Shown here piece by piece: positions 1-10,284 of a stretch of 64,000 nt of DNA. How positions within the stretch are numbered: position 1 is the stretch's first letter; every line of letters begins with the position of its first letter. The notes under the pieces were generated by a model. That model did not search any database. It worked only from the letters and a program-made list of their open reading frames with translations, and was not told the origin of the DNA. Origin of the DNA: Bradyrhizobium sp. ORS 285 (GTDB taxonomy: Bacteria > Pseudomonadota > Alphaproteobacteria > Rhizobiales > Xanthobacteraceae); assembly GCF_900176205.1 (NCBI RefSeq), contig NZ_LT859959.1:868001-932000 (forward strand), written 5' to 3'. The translations under genes and the position numbers were made by a program.

Positions 1-1
1 C

Positions 2-3000
2 ACTCATCTCGCGAGCCCGTCCTTCGATGCGGCGACGTTCGAGCTGTGGGCCGCGCTCCTGAACGGCGCCGCGCTCGTGATCATCGACCGCGAGACCGCT
101 CTGGACTCGGACCGCTTGGCCGCTTCGGTGCGCAGCCACGGCATCAGCTGCTTCTTCGCCACCACCGCGCTGTTCAACCGGTTGGCGCAGGATGTCCCGG
201 AGATGTTCGCGCCGCTGCGCGTGGCTCTGTTCGGCGGCGAGGCGTGCGATCCGCAGGCGGTCGCTAGCGTGCTGGCCAATGGCGCGCCGCAACGCCTGCT
301 GCACGTCTATGGTCCGACCGAGGCAACGACGTTCAGCACCTGGATGGAGGTCGGTCATGTCGCGCCCGACGCGCGCACTGTTCCGATCGGCGGACCGCTC
401 GCCAATGGCAGCTGTCACGTGCTCGACGACCGGTTGCAGCCGGTGCCCATCAATGTTCCCGGCGAGCTCTATGTCGGCGGTGATGGTCTCGCGCACGGCT
501 ATTGCCGACGGCCCGCGCTGACCGCGGACAAATTCATTTTCGATCCATTCGGACGTCCCGGCAGCCGTCTCTATGCTACCGGCGACATCGTCAGGCGGTT
601 GGCCGACGGCAACATCGAATATCTCAGCAGGCGCGACGGGCAGGTCAAGATCCGCGGCTTCCGCATCGAGTTGCAGGAGATCGAAGCCGTGCTGCGCCAG
701 TCGCCTGAGGTCGGGCAGGCGGTGGTGCTGGTCCGCGAGGGCGTGAGCGGTGCGCAGCTCATCGCCTACGTCGTGGCCGCACCAGACGCTGAGCCTTCGC
801 CCGACGCGCTTCGACAGCAGCTGAAGCAGTCACTGCCCGACTACATGGTCCCGGCGCAGCTGGTCATCCTGGACAGCCTGCCATTGACGTCGAATGGCAA
901 GGTCGATCGCGCGAGGCTGCCCGATCCCGAGGAGACGCCAAGCCGCAGGCAGGCGGCGCCGGCCACCGTGATCCAGCAGATGCTGGCAGTGATCTGGTCC
1001 GATGTTCTCGGCGTGACAATGCCGGGTATCGACGATGATTTCTTCGGCTCCGGCGGTCACTCGCTGGTGGCGTCGCGGCTGCTCGGACGCGTGAACGCCG
1101 CGTTCAACGTGAACCTGCCGCTGCGTCGCGTGTTCGAGGCGCCCTCGATCAGGATGCTCGCGGCCGCCGTGGAGCAGGCACAGCGCGACGAGGCCGACAT
1201 CGCCGCGCCGCCGGTGATCGCGGCGCCGCGGGCGTCATCGATTCCGTTGTCCTATGCGCAGGAGCCGATGTGGTTTCTCGATCAGGTCGGGCTCGTCGGC
1301 GCCGCCTACAACATGGCCGGGGCGCTTCGGCTGCAGGGCAGACTCGATGTCGAGGCGTTGATCGCGAGCCTGCATGAGATCGTCCGTCGTCATGAGGTCC
1401 TGCGAACCCGCTTCTGCGTTGTGGATGGTCATGGTGTGCAGATCATCGGGCCGGGCGACCAGCTTCAGTGTGAGGTCATCGACCTTTCGGCCCGTGACAC
1501 TGGCGACTGGGACGGCATCCACCGTCTGATCAGCGACCATGCGAACGCGACGTTCGATCTGCAGGCTGGTCCGCTGATGCGCACGACGATCGTCCGTGTT
1601 GGCAACGAAGAGCATCTGCTGCTGATCAACCTTCATCACATCGTCGCTGATGGCTGGTCGGTCGGCGTGCTGTTTCGCGAACTCGGACATCTCTATGGCG
1701 GCCAGTGTGGGGCAGCGCAATCGGCGCTCGCGCCACTTCCCGTCCAATATGCCGACTACGCGATCTGGCAACGGCAGTGGCTCGATGGCGACGTCGGCGA
1801 GTATCAGCTCGACCATTGGCGTCGCCGCCTCGCCGGCGCAACAACGACGCTGGCATTGCCGACGGACCGTCCACGTCCGGCGGTGCAATCCTTTGCCGGC
1901 GCGACGTTGCGCTTCGCGATGCCGGCCAAGCTGTCCGACCAGCTGCGGGACTTGGCGCGTCGGGAGAGCGCGAGTCTCTATATGGTTTTCCTCGCCGCGT
2001 TCTCGACGCTGCTGTCCCGCTACAGCGATCAACGCGACATTCTGATCGGCTCGCCGGTCAACGGACGCTCGCGGCCCGAGCTGGAAGACCTGATCGGGAT
2101 GTTCGTCAACATGCTGGTCATGCGTTGCGACCTCGTGGGTGATCCGGCGTTTCGCGACTACCTGGCCGATATCAAGGCGACGGCGTTGGATGCCTATGCG
2201 CATCAGGATCTGCCGTTCGAGAAGCTGGTGGATGCGCTGCAGCCGGAGCGGGATTTGTCGCGGCAACCGCTGTTCCAGGCCTGCATGTCCTTCGAGAACA
2301 TTCCATTCGATGGGCTGGAGATCGCGGGGCTGACGGTCTCCACGGTGGCCGCGGATCAGCATCCGACGACGAAGTTCGATCTGACGCTCTTCGTCCGCGA
2401 GACAGCGGGCGGAATTGAGTGCGCGCTGGAATACGCCACAGATCTGTTCGATGCCACGACGATCGCGCGGTTCGCGGATCAGTTCGTGCGACTGCTCCAG
2501 GAGATCGCGGCACGGCCGGATGCGCGTTTGTCCGAGTTCAGTTTCTTGAGCTCCGAGGAGCGGCAGCAGCTCGAATCGTGGAGCGGCAGCAGCGCCGCCT
2601 ATGCGCAGGACCGTTGCCTGCATGAGCTGTTCGCCGAGCACGCGGCACGCGATCCGGCCGCGCTTGCCGTGGTGATGGAGGGCGAGGAGCTCAGCTATGG
2701 TGCACTGGAGCGGCGGGCCAATCAGCTGGCGCATCACCTGCAGCGGCTCGGCGTCGGCCCCGACGTGATCGTAGGTCTCTGCGTTGAGCGTTCGCTCGAC
2801 ATGGTCATCGGCGTGCTCGGCATCCTGAAGGCCGGCGGCGCCTATCTGCCGCTCGATCCGCGTTATCCGCCGGAGCGGCTGGCCTATATGCTCGGGGATG
2901 CTGAGGTCACCGTGCTGGTGACGCAGGCTGCGGTACGCGAGCGCGTGCCGGCGACGGAAGCGGTCGTGGTGCAGCTCGATGCCGACGCTGCGGCCATTGC

Positions 3001-6000
3001 CCGGCATCCGGAGACGGCGCCGCTCACGTCCTGCGATCCCGATCACCTGGCCTACGTGATCTATACCTCCGGCTCGACCGGACGGCCGAAGGGGGTGATG
3101 ACGTCGCATCGCGGCATCATGAACCTGGCGGATGCGCAGCTCGATCAGCTGCCGCTCACGGCCGGCGATCGCATCCTGCAGTTCGCCTCAATCAGCTTCG
3201 ATGCGGCGGTGTGGGACCTGGTGATGAGCTGGCGGGTCGGCGCGGCCCTGGTGCTGGCAGATCAGCACGATCTGATGCCGGGCGAGCCATTGCGTGAGCT
3301 GCTCGAGCGGCAGCGGGTGACGACAGTGCTGCTGCCGCCGGCGGCGTTGGCCGCGTTGCCAGTGACGCCTTTGCCGGATTTGAAGATCCTGATCGCGGGC
3401 GGCGAGGCCTGCACGGCGGAGCTGTTGCGGCCATGGCTCGCGGGCCGGGCCGTGTTCAACGCGTATGGCCCGACCGAGTCGAGCGTCTGCACGACGATGC
3501 ATCGGTGCGGCGACGAGCGACGTCCGCCGATCGGGCGCGCGCTGCCGAACACGCGCACTTACGTGCTCGATGCGCAGCTTCAGCCGGTGCCGGTTGGTGT
3601 TGCCGGCGAGCTGTATATCGGCGGCGTCGGTCTGGCGCGCGGCTATCTGCATCGGCCGTCACTGACGGCGGAGCGATTCGTGCCGAGCCCGTTCGCCGGC
3701 GGTGAGCGGCTGTATCGCACGGGCGACCTCGCGCGATGGCGCGCGGATGGCGTGTTGGACTATCTCGGCCGTCTCGACCATCAGGTGAAGCTACGCGGCT
3801 TCCGGATCGAGCTCGGCGAGATCGAGGCGGCGCTGCTGGCGCAAGCCGGCGTCGCGCAGGCGGCAGTGGTGCTGCGTGAGGACGGCGGAGCCAAGCGGCT
3901 GGTGGCCTATGTGGTGGCCCAGCCGAACGCTGCCGTCAACAGCGACAACCTGCGCCAGCAGCTGCAGCGGAGCCTGCCGGACTACATGGTGCCCTCAGCG
4001 ATCGTGCCGCTCGGAGCGCTGCCGCTGACGCCGAACGGCAAGCTCGACCGCAACGCGTTGCCGGCGCCGGAATGGCAGGGCGCAGCCGAGACAATGGTCG
4101 CACCGCGCAACGCCACCGAGGCCACGCTCGCCGCGATCTGGCGCGACGTGCTCAAGCGCGAGCAGGTCAGCGTCACCGACAACTTCTTCGCGCTTGGCGG
4201 CGACTCGATCCAGTCGATCCAGGTGGTGGCGCGTGCCTGGCAGGCGGGCTTGGCGCTGACGGCACGTCAGGTGTTCGAGCAGCAGACCATCGCTGCGCTG
4301 GCGGCGGTTGCCGGCGAAGCGACGACGGCGGTGGCCGAGCAGGGGTTGGTGTCGGGCGTAGTGCCGCCGACGCCGATCCAGCACTGGTTCTTCGCCCAGG
4401 ACCTGGCTGTGCCGGATCACTTCAACCAGGCAGTTCTGCTCGACGTCAGCGCGCTGACGCCGGACCTGGTGATGTCGGCGTTGGACGCACTGTTGCACCA
4501 GCACGATGCGCTACGGCTGCGGTTCAGCCGTGGAGACAATGGCTGGCAGCAAGCCCATGATGCAGGCGCAGCCGCGCTAGAATCGGCGACACTGTTCGAA
4601 GCGATCGATCTGTCGGGCCTCGATGAACCCGTCCAGGCCCCCGCGTTGCGGCGGCATGCGGAGCGGCTGCAAGCGAGCCTCGACCTGGCGCAAGGCCCGG
4701 TGCTGCGGGCGGCGCTGTTTGATCTCGGCGAAGGCCGTCAACGCCTGCTGCTGATCGCGCATCATCTGGTGGTGGACGGCGTGTCCTGGCGGATCCTGCT
4801 GGAGGATCTTGGCACGGCACTGTCGGCCTTGCAGCGTGGCGAGCCGATCCGGCTGCCGGCGAAGACGACATCGTTCCGGCACTGGGCGGAGCGGCTGGTG
4901 GCGCATGCGCGATCCGATGCGGCAACCAGTGAGCTGAGCTACTGGCAGAACCAGCCCTGGCACACCGCACCTCGGCTGCCGCGCGATCATGCCGATGGTG
5001 CAAACATCGCGGCCGACGTGCAACTGGTCAAAGTCGCACTCGACGCAGCGGAGACGCAGGTGCTGCTGCAGGAGGTGCCGGAGGTCTACCACACCCAGAT
5101 CAACGACGTGCTGCTGACGGCGCTGGTGCAGGCGTTTGCCGATCTGACCGGCGCGCCGCGGCTGCTGGTCGGGCTGGAAGGCCACGGCCGCGAGGAGCTG
5201 TTCGACGATGTCGACGTATCGCGGACGGTCGGCTGGTTCACCAGCCTGTTCCCGGTGCTGCTGGATGTCGACGGGACGAGCGATCCCGGCACGGCGCTGA
5301 AGCGGGTGAAGGAACAACTGCGCGCAGTGCCACAGCGCGGCGTCGGCTATGGCGTGCTGCGCTATCTCGGTCATGCTGAGATGCGAGCGCCTGATGTCGA
5401 GGTCAGCTTCAACTATCTCGGCCAGCTCGACGGCGCCGCCGGCGGACAAAGCTTCGGCTTTGCTACTGAAGACGTCGGCCGCGACCAGCATGCCTCCAAC
5501 CGCCGCGCACATCTGATCGACGTCTCCGCTCATGTCGGCAAGGACGGCCTGGAGCTGCGCTGGTTCTATGGCGGCGCGCTGTTCGAGGCCGCCACAATCG
5601 AGCGGATAGCGCAGCGCCATGTGGCGGCGCTGCGCGAGCTGATCGCGCATTGCCGGACCAGCGCCGGCGGGCTGACGCCGTCGGACGTGCCGCTGGCGCA
5701 GCTCGACCAGGAGACACTCGACCGCGTCGTCGCCTCGGTCGGCGGTGCGAGGGCGGTCGCCGACCTCTATCCGCTGTCGCCGCTGCAGCGGGGGCTGCTG
5801 TTCCATAGCCTGTATGAGCCGGATGCGGCAGTCTATGTGATCTCGCTGGCGTGCCGGCTGCAGGGGACGCTCGACGCGGCCGCGTTCGAACAAGCGTGGC
5901 GGCTGGTCGTGGCGCGGCATGCGGTGCTGCGCACCGCCTTCGTCGGCCATGAGCTCGACAGGCCGCAGCAAATGGTGCTGCGCCAGGTTGAGCTGCCGTT

Positions 6001-9000
6001 CGTTCCCGAGGACTGGCGGCATCTCTCGCCAACTGAGCAGGCCGCGCGCTTCGCCGAGCTGCAACGGACCGAGCGCAGCCGAAGCTTCGACTTCGCGCAA
6101 CCGCCGTTGATGCGGCTGTGGTTGGTTCGGATCGGTGACGACGATCACCGGCTGTTGTGGAACGTGCATCACATCGTGCTGGATGGCTGGTCGCTGCCGC
6201 TGCTGCTCGACGAGGTGTTCGCGGCCTATCAGGCCTTGAGCCGGCGCGAGACGCCGGTGCTGTCCGAGGCCCGGCCGTTCAAGGACTATATCGGCTGGCT
6301 GCAGCGCCAGGACATGGTCCGAGCGGAAGCCTATTGGCGCCGGCGCCTCGGCGGGTTCGACACGCCATCCTCGTTCGGGCTCGCCCGTCCGGCATCACGT
6401 CCAAGTGCCGACGCCGGTGACACAGCCGAGCGTCATGCCGAACTGCACGGCGAGCTCGCGCTCGCCGATCTCGACCGCTTTGCCCGGCAACATCGGCTGA
6501 CCGTCAACACGCTGGTGCAGGGGGCCTGGGCGCTGCTGCTCGGGCGTTACGGCCGCTCCGACGACGTGGTGTTCGGCGTCACCGTCTCGGGCCGTCCGGC
6601 CGAGCTCGCCGGCGTCGAGCGCACCGTCGGGCTGTTCATCAACACGCTGCCGCTGCGGGTCGAGCTGCCGGGGCAGGCGACGGTGCTGGACTGGCTGGCC
6701 GAGATCCAGGACCGGCAGAGCGAGCTCACGGATCATCAATATACGTCGCTCGCCGATGTGCAGCGCTGGAGCGAGATCAGTGAAGGCACGGCGCTGTTCG
6801 AGAGCATCGTGGCATTCGAGAACTATCCGGTGGAGATGACGGCGGTCAGCGGCCAGCAGCAGCTGCGGATCAGCGAGGTCCAGCCGCTGGAGCGGACCAA
6901 TTATCCGCTGACCTTGCAGGTGACGGTAGGGACGACGTTGTCGTTCCGCCTGATCGCGGATACGACACGGTTCGCCGCCAACGCGGCCGGGCAAATTGTG
7001 GCGCATCTGGTGCGCCTGCTCGGCGAGATCGTCGCCGATCCGGCGCGTCCCATCTCTGCAATCCCGCTGCTGAGCGACGACGAGCGCCAGGAGGTGGTGC
7101 GCGGCTTCAATGCGACGGCAGCGAGCTATCCGCAAGCGCTGCTGCATGAGCAGATCGCGGCGCAGGCCAGGCAGATGCCGGACGCGGTGGCGCTGCGCTT
7201 CGAGGACCAGACACTCAGCTATGCCGCGCTGGAGCGGCGCGCCAACCAGCTGGCCCACCATCTGCATAATCTGGGCGTCGGTCCCGACGTGGTCGTGGGC
7301 CTCTGCGCCGAGCGCTCGCTGGAGATGGTGATCGGACTGCTCGGCATCCTCAAGGCCGGCGGCGCCTATCTGCCGCTCGACCCGGGGCTGCCGCCGGAGC
7401 GGCTGGCCTATATGCTGGAGGACGCCGGGGCCAAGGTGCTGCTGGTGCAGGATGCGCTTGTCGAGCGGCTGCCGGCAAATGACGCGGTCGTGGTGCGCTT
7501 CGCGGCGGATGCGGCGGCGATAGCAAAGCAGGCCGAGACGGCGCCGGCTACGTCCTGCGATCCGGACAACCTCGCTTACGTGATCTACACGTCGGGCTCG
7601 ACGGGCCGGCCGAAGGGGGTGATGAACAGCCATCGCGGCATCGTCAACCGCATCGCCTGGATGCAGGACGCCTACCGGCTGACGCCTGACGACGTCGTGT
7701 TGCAGAAGACGCCGTTCGGCTTCGACGTCTCGGTGTGGGAGTTCTTCTGGCCGCTGACCGAAGGCGCCGAGCTGGTGATCGCCCGTCCTGGTGGCCATCA
7801 GGACCCGGCCTATCTGTCCGAGCTGATCGAGCGTCAAGGCGTGACGGTGATGCACTTCGTGCCGTCGATGCTGCAGGCGTTCCTGGAGGCGGCCGATCTC
7901 GATCGCTGCGGCAGCCTGCGTGACGTGATCTGCAGCGGCGAGGCGCTGCCGGTGGAGACGCAGAATCGGTTCCTGAGCGCCTTGCCATGCCGGCTGCACA
8001 ATCTGTACGGCCCGACGGAGGCGGCGGTCGACGTCAGCTTCTGGCCGTGCCGGATCGAGCCGGACGCCAGCCAGGTGCCGATCGGGCAACCGATCAGCAA
8101 CATCCAGCTCTACGTGCTCGATGCGCAGCTCGAGCCCGTGCCGGTTGGTGTTGCCGGCGAGCTCTACATCGGCGGCGTCGGTCTTGCGCGCGGCTATCTG
8201 CATCGACCGTCGCTGACGGCGGAGCGGTTCGTGCCGAGTCCGTTCGCCAGCGGCGAGCGGCTGTATCGCACGGGCGACCTCGCGCGCTGGCGCGCCGACG
8301 GCGTGCTGGACTATCTTGGCCGGCTCGACCATCAGGTGAAGCTGCGCGGCTTCCGGATCGAGCTCGGCGAGATCGAGGCGGCGCTGCTGGCGCAAGCCGG
8401 CGTCGCGCAGGCGGCGGTGGTGCTGCGCGAGGATGGCGGAGCCAAGCGGCTGGTCGGCTATGTCGTGGCGCAGCCGGAGACCACCATCAATATCGACACG
8501 CTGCGCCAGCAGCTGCAGCGGAGCCTGCCGGACTACATGGTGCCCTCGGCGATCGTGCTCCTCGCATCGCTGCCGCTGACCCCGAACGGCAAGCTCGACC
8601 GCAACGCGCTGCCGGCGCCGGAGTGGCAGGGCACCGCTGAGACGATGATCGCCCCCCGCAACGCCACCGAAGCGACGCTCGCCGCGATCTGGCGCGACGT
8701 GCTCAAGCGCGAGCAGGTCAGCGTCACCGACAACTTCTTCGCACTCGGCGGCGACTCGATCCAGTCGATCCAGGTGGTGGCGCGCGCGCGGCAGGCGGGC
8801 TTGTCGCTGACGGCACGGCAGGTGTTCGAGCAGCAGACCATCGCTGCGCTGGCGGCGGTGGCCGGCGAAGCGACGACGGCGGTGGCCGAGCAGGGGCTGG
8901 TGTCAGGCGCGGTGCCGCTGACGCCGATCCAGCACTGGTTCTTCGCCCAGGATCGGGCGGTGCCCGACCACTTCAATCAAGCAGTGCTACTCGACGTCAG

Positions 9001-10270
9001 CGCGCTGACGCCGGACCTGGTGATGTCGGCGTTGGACGCACTGTTGCACCAGCACGATGCGCTACGGCTGCGGTTCGTGCGTGGAGACAATGGCTGGCAG
9101 CAAGCCCATGACGCAGGCGCATCCGCGCTCCGCTCCGCCACGCTGTTCGAGGCGATCGACCTGTCGGGCCTCGATGACGCCGTGCAGGGACCGGCGCTGC
9201 GGCGGCATGCGGAGCGGCTGCAAGCGAGCCTCGATTTGGCGCAGGGCCCGGTGCTGCGGGCGGCGTTGTTCGATCTCGGCGAAGGCCATCAACGCCTGCT
9301 GCTGATCGCGCATCATCTGGTGGTGGACGGCGTGTCCTGGCGGATCCTGCTGGAGGATCTTGGCACGGCACTGTCGGCCTTGCAGCGTGGCGAGCCGATC
9401 CGGCTGCCGGCGAAGACGACATCGTTCCGGCACTGGGCGGAGCGGCTGGTGGCGCATGCGCGATCCGATGCGGCAACCAGTGAGCTGAGCTACTGGCAGA
9501 ACCAGCCCTGGCACACCGCACCTCGGCTGCCGCGCGATCATGCCGATGGTGCAAACATCGCGGCCGACGTGCAACTGGTCAAAGTCGCACTCGACGCAGC
9601 GGAGACGCAGGTGCTGCTGCAGGAGGTGCCGGAGGTCTACCACACCCAGATCAACGACGTGCTGCTGACGGCGCTGGTGCAGGCGTTTGCCGATCTGACC
9701 GGCGCGCCGCGGCTGCTGGTCGGGCTGGAAGGCCACGGCCGCGAGGAGCTGTTCGACGATGTCGACGTATCGCGGACGGTCGGCTGGTTCACCAGCCTGT
9801 TCCCGGTGCTGCTGGATGTCGACGGGACGAGCGATCCCGGCACGGCGCTGAAGCGGGTGAAGGAACAACTGCGCGCAGTGCCACAGCGCGGCGTCGGCTA
9901 CGGCGTGCTGCGCTATCTCACGGGAGCGGATGCGCCTTCGCCTGACGTCGAGGTCAGCTTCAACTATCTCGGCCAGCTCGACGGCGCGGCTGGCGGACAA
10001 AGCTTCGGATTTGCCACGGAAGACGTCGGCCGCGACCAACATCCATCCAACTGCCGGGCGCATCTGATCGACGTCTCCGTCCATGTCAGCGACGGGTGCT
10101 TGCAGACGCAATGGGCCTACAGTCCCGCATGTCACGACGCGTCCACCGTCGAGATCTTGGCGGAAAAGTTTGTCGTCGAGCTCCGTCAAATGATCGCGCA
10201 TTGCGGCACGAGTGAAGGCGGTTTCACGCTGTCTGATTTCCCGCTGCTGCAGAACAGCCTGAGCCTCTGA
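2..10270 (+). CDS. Nonribosomal peptide synthetase 1 (5'-partial): (A)-PCP-C-A-PCP-E-C-A-PCP-E
   Basis: The frame is open from base 2, inside an adenylation (A) domain, so the start lies upstream. Order: partial A (2-940), PCP with GGHS (Ser codon at 1061), LCL-type C (1240-2560, HHIVADGWS at about 1634), A (2600-4050), PCP with GGDS (Ser codon at 4205), epimerase (E, 4370-5660), DCL-type C (5740-7090, HHIVLDGWS), A (7140-8630), PCP GGDS, E (8920-10230). Pocket residues read against GrsA, with Lys517 assumed: first A D-A-F-F-L-G-V-T-F-K (branched-chain-like), second D-A-W-L-I-G-A-V-C-K (bulky hydrophobic, not assigned), third D-V-W-H-I-S-L-V-D-K (Ser). The E domains predict D residues at modules two and three. 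C types agree: an LCL C follows the module without E, and the DCL C follows the first E. The next synthetase starts 14 bp downstream. Certain as an NRPS; substrates are inferred. Confidence 0.97.
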   Translation, partial: THLASPSFDAATFELWAALLNGAALVIIDRETALDSDRLAASVRSHGISCFFATTALFNRLAQDVPEMFAPLRVALFGGEACDPQAVASVLANGAPQRLLHVYGPTEATTFSTWMEVGHVAPDARTVPIGGPLANGSCHVLDDRLQPVPINVPGELYVGGDGLAHGYCRRPALTADKFIFDPFGRPGSRLYATGDIVRRLADGNIEYLSRRDGQVKIRGFRIELQEIEAVLRQSPEVGQAVVLVREGVSGAQLIAYVVAAPDAEPSPDALRQQLKQSLPDYMVPAQLVILDSLPLTSNGKVDRARLPDPEETPSRRQAAPATVIQQMLAVIWSDVLGVTMPGIDDDFFGSGGHSLVASRLLGRVNAAFNVNLPLRRVFEAPSIRMLAAAVEQAQRDEADIAAPPVIAAPRASSIPLSYAQEPMWFLDQVGLVGAAYNMAGALRLQGRLDVEALIASLHEIVRRHEVLRTRFCVVDGHGVQIIGPGDQLQCEVIDLSARDTGDWDGIHRLISDHANATFDLQAGPLMRTTIVRVGNEEHLLLINLHHIVADGWSVGVLFRELGHLYGGQCGAAQSALAPLPVQYADYAIWQRQWLDGDVGEYQLDHWRRRLAGATTTLALPTDRPRPAVQSFAGATLRFAMPAKLSDQLRDLARRESASLYMVFLAAFSTLLSRYSDQRDILIGSPVNGRSRPELEDLIGMFVNMLVMRCDLVGDPAFRDYLADIKATALDAYAHQDLPFEKLVDALQPERDLSRQPLFQACMSFENIPFDGLEIAGLTVSTVAADQHPTTKFDLTLFVRETAGGIECALEYATDLFDATTIARFADQFVRLLQEIAARPDARLSEFSFLSSEERQQLESWSGSSAAYAQDRCLHELFAEHAARDPAALAVVMEGEELSYGALERRANQLAHHLQRLGVGPDVIVGLCVERSLDMVIGVLGILKAGGAYLPLDPRYPPERLAYMLGDAEVTVLVTQAAVRERVPATEAVVVQLDADAAAIARHPETAPLTSCDPDHLAYVIYTSGSTGRPKGVMTSHRGIMNLADAQLDQLPLTAGDRILQFASISFDAAVWDLVMSWRVGAALVLADQHDLMPGEPLRELLERQRVTTVLLPPAALAALPVTPLPDLKILIAGGEACTAELLRPWLAGRAVFNAYGPTESSVCTTMHRCGDERRPPIGRALPNTRTYVLDAQLQPVPVGVAGELYIGGVGLARGYLHRPSLTAERFVPSPFAGGERLYRTGDLARWRADGVLDYLGRLDHQVKLRGFRIELGEIEAALLAQAGVAQAAVVLREDGGAKRLVAYVVAQPNAAVNSDNLRQQLQRSLPDYMVPSAIVPLGALPLTPNGKLDRNALPAPEWQGAAETMVAPRNATEATLAAIWRDVLKREQVSVTDNFFALGGDSIQSIQVVARAWQAGLALTARQVFEQQTIAALAAVAGEATTAVAEQGLVSGVVPPTPIQHWFFAQDLAVPDHFNQAVLLDVSALTPDLVMSALDALLHQHDALRLRFSRGDNGWQQAHDAGAAALESATLFEAIDLSGLDEPVQAPALRRHAERLQASLDLAQGPVLRAALFDLGEGRQRLLLIAHHLVVDGVSWRILLEDLGTALSALQRGEPIRLPAKTTSFRHWAERLVAHARSDAATSELSYWQNQPWHTAPRLPRDHADGANIAADVQLVKVALDAAETQVLLQEVPEVYHTQINDVLLTALVQAFADLTGAPRLLVGLEGHGREELFDDVDVSRTVGWFTSLFPVLLDVDGTSDPGTALKRVKEQLRAVPQRGVGYGVLRYLGHAEMRAPDVEVSFNYLGQLDGAAGGQSFGFATEDVGRDQHASNRRAHLIDVSAHVGKDGLELRWFYGGALFEAATIERIAQRHVAALRELIAHCRTSAGGLTPSDVPLAQLDQETLDRVVASVGGARAVADLYPLSPLQRGLLFHSLYEPDAAVYVISLACRLQGTLDAAAFEQAWRLVVARHAVLRTAFVGHELDRPQQMVLRQVELPFVPEDWRHLSPTEQAARFAELQRTERSRSFDFAQPPLMRLWLVRIGDDDHRLLWNVHHIVLDGWSLPLLLDEVFAAYQALSRRETPVLSEARPFKDYIGWLQRQDMVRAEAYWRRRLGGFDTPSSFGLARPASRPSADAGDTAERHAELHGELALADLDRFARQHRLTVNTLVQGAWALLLGRYGRSDDVVFGVTVSGRPAELAGVERTVGLFINTLPLRVELPGQATVLDWLAEIQDRQSELTDHQYTSLADVQRWSEISEGTALFESIVAFENYPVEMTAVSGQQQLRISEVQPLERTNYPLTLQVTVGTTLSFRLIADTTRFAANAAGQIVAHLVRLLGEIVADPARPISAIPLLSDDERQEVVRGFNATAASYPQALLHEQIAAQARQMPDAVALRFEDQTLSYAALERRANQLAHHLHNLGVGPDVVVGLCAERSLEMVIGLLGILKAGGAYLPLDPGLPPERLAYMLEDAGAKVLLVQDALVERLPANDAVVVRFAADAAAIAKQAETAPATSCDPDNLAYVIYTSGSTGRPKGVMNSHRGIVNRIAWMQDAYRLTPDDVVLQKTPFGFDVSVWEFFWPLTEGAELVIARPGGHQDPAYLSELIERQGVTVMHFVPSMLQAFLEAADLDRCGSLRDVICSGEALPVETQNRFLSALPCRLHNLYGPTEAAVDVSFWPCRIEPDASQVPIGQPISNIQLYVLDAQLEPVPVGVAGELYIGGVGLARGYLHRPSLTAERFVPSPFASGERLYRTGDLARWRADGVLDYLGRLDHQVKLRGFRIELGEIEAALLAQAGVAQAAVVLREDGGAKRLVGYVVAQPETTINIDTLRQQLQRSLPDYMVPSAIVLLASLPLTPNGKLDRNALPAPEWQGTAETMIAPRNATEATLAAIWRDVLKREQVSVTDNFFALGGDSIQSIQVVARARQAGLSLTARQVFEQQTIAALAAVAGEATTAVAEQGLVSGAVPLTPIQHWFFAQDRAVPDHFNQAVLLDVSALTPDLVMSALDALLHQHDALRLRFVRGDNGWQQAHDAGASALRSATLFEAIDLSGLDDAVQGPALRRHAERLQASLDLAQGPVLRAALFDLGEGHQRLLLIAHHLVVDGVSWRILLEDLGTALSALQRGEPIRLPAKTTSFRHWAERLVAHARSDAATSELSYWQNQPWHTAPRLPRDHADGANIAADVQLVKVALDAAETQVLLQEVPEVYHTQINDVLLTALVQAFADLTGAPRLLVGLEGHGREELFDDVDVSRTVGWFTSLFPVLLDVDGTSDPGTALKRVKEQLRAVPQRGVGYGVLRYLTGADAPSPDVEVSFNYLGQLDGAAGGQSFGFATEDVGRDQHPSNCRAHLIDVSVHVSDGCLQTQWAYSPACHDASTVEILAEKFVVELRQMIAHCGTSEGGFTLSDFPLLQNSLSL
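4739..5349 (+). repeat. 611-bp exact direct repeat, copy 1 (E domain)
   Basis: This stretch is identical, base for base by eye, to 9290-9900 in the same gene (offset 4551 bp, in frame). It covers most of the first epimerase domain, from just before HHLVVDGVSW. The flanks diverge at once. The pattern points to recent gene conversion or module duplication. Confidence 0.9.
9290..9900 (+). repeat. 611-bp exact direct repeat, copy 2 (E domain)
   Basis: Second copy of the repeat at 4739-5349, in the epimerase domain of the Ser module. Divergence resumes at 9901 (C versus T at 5350). Confidence 0.9.
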
Positions 10271-10284
10271 GATCGGAATCGACC

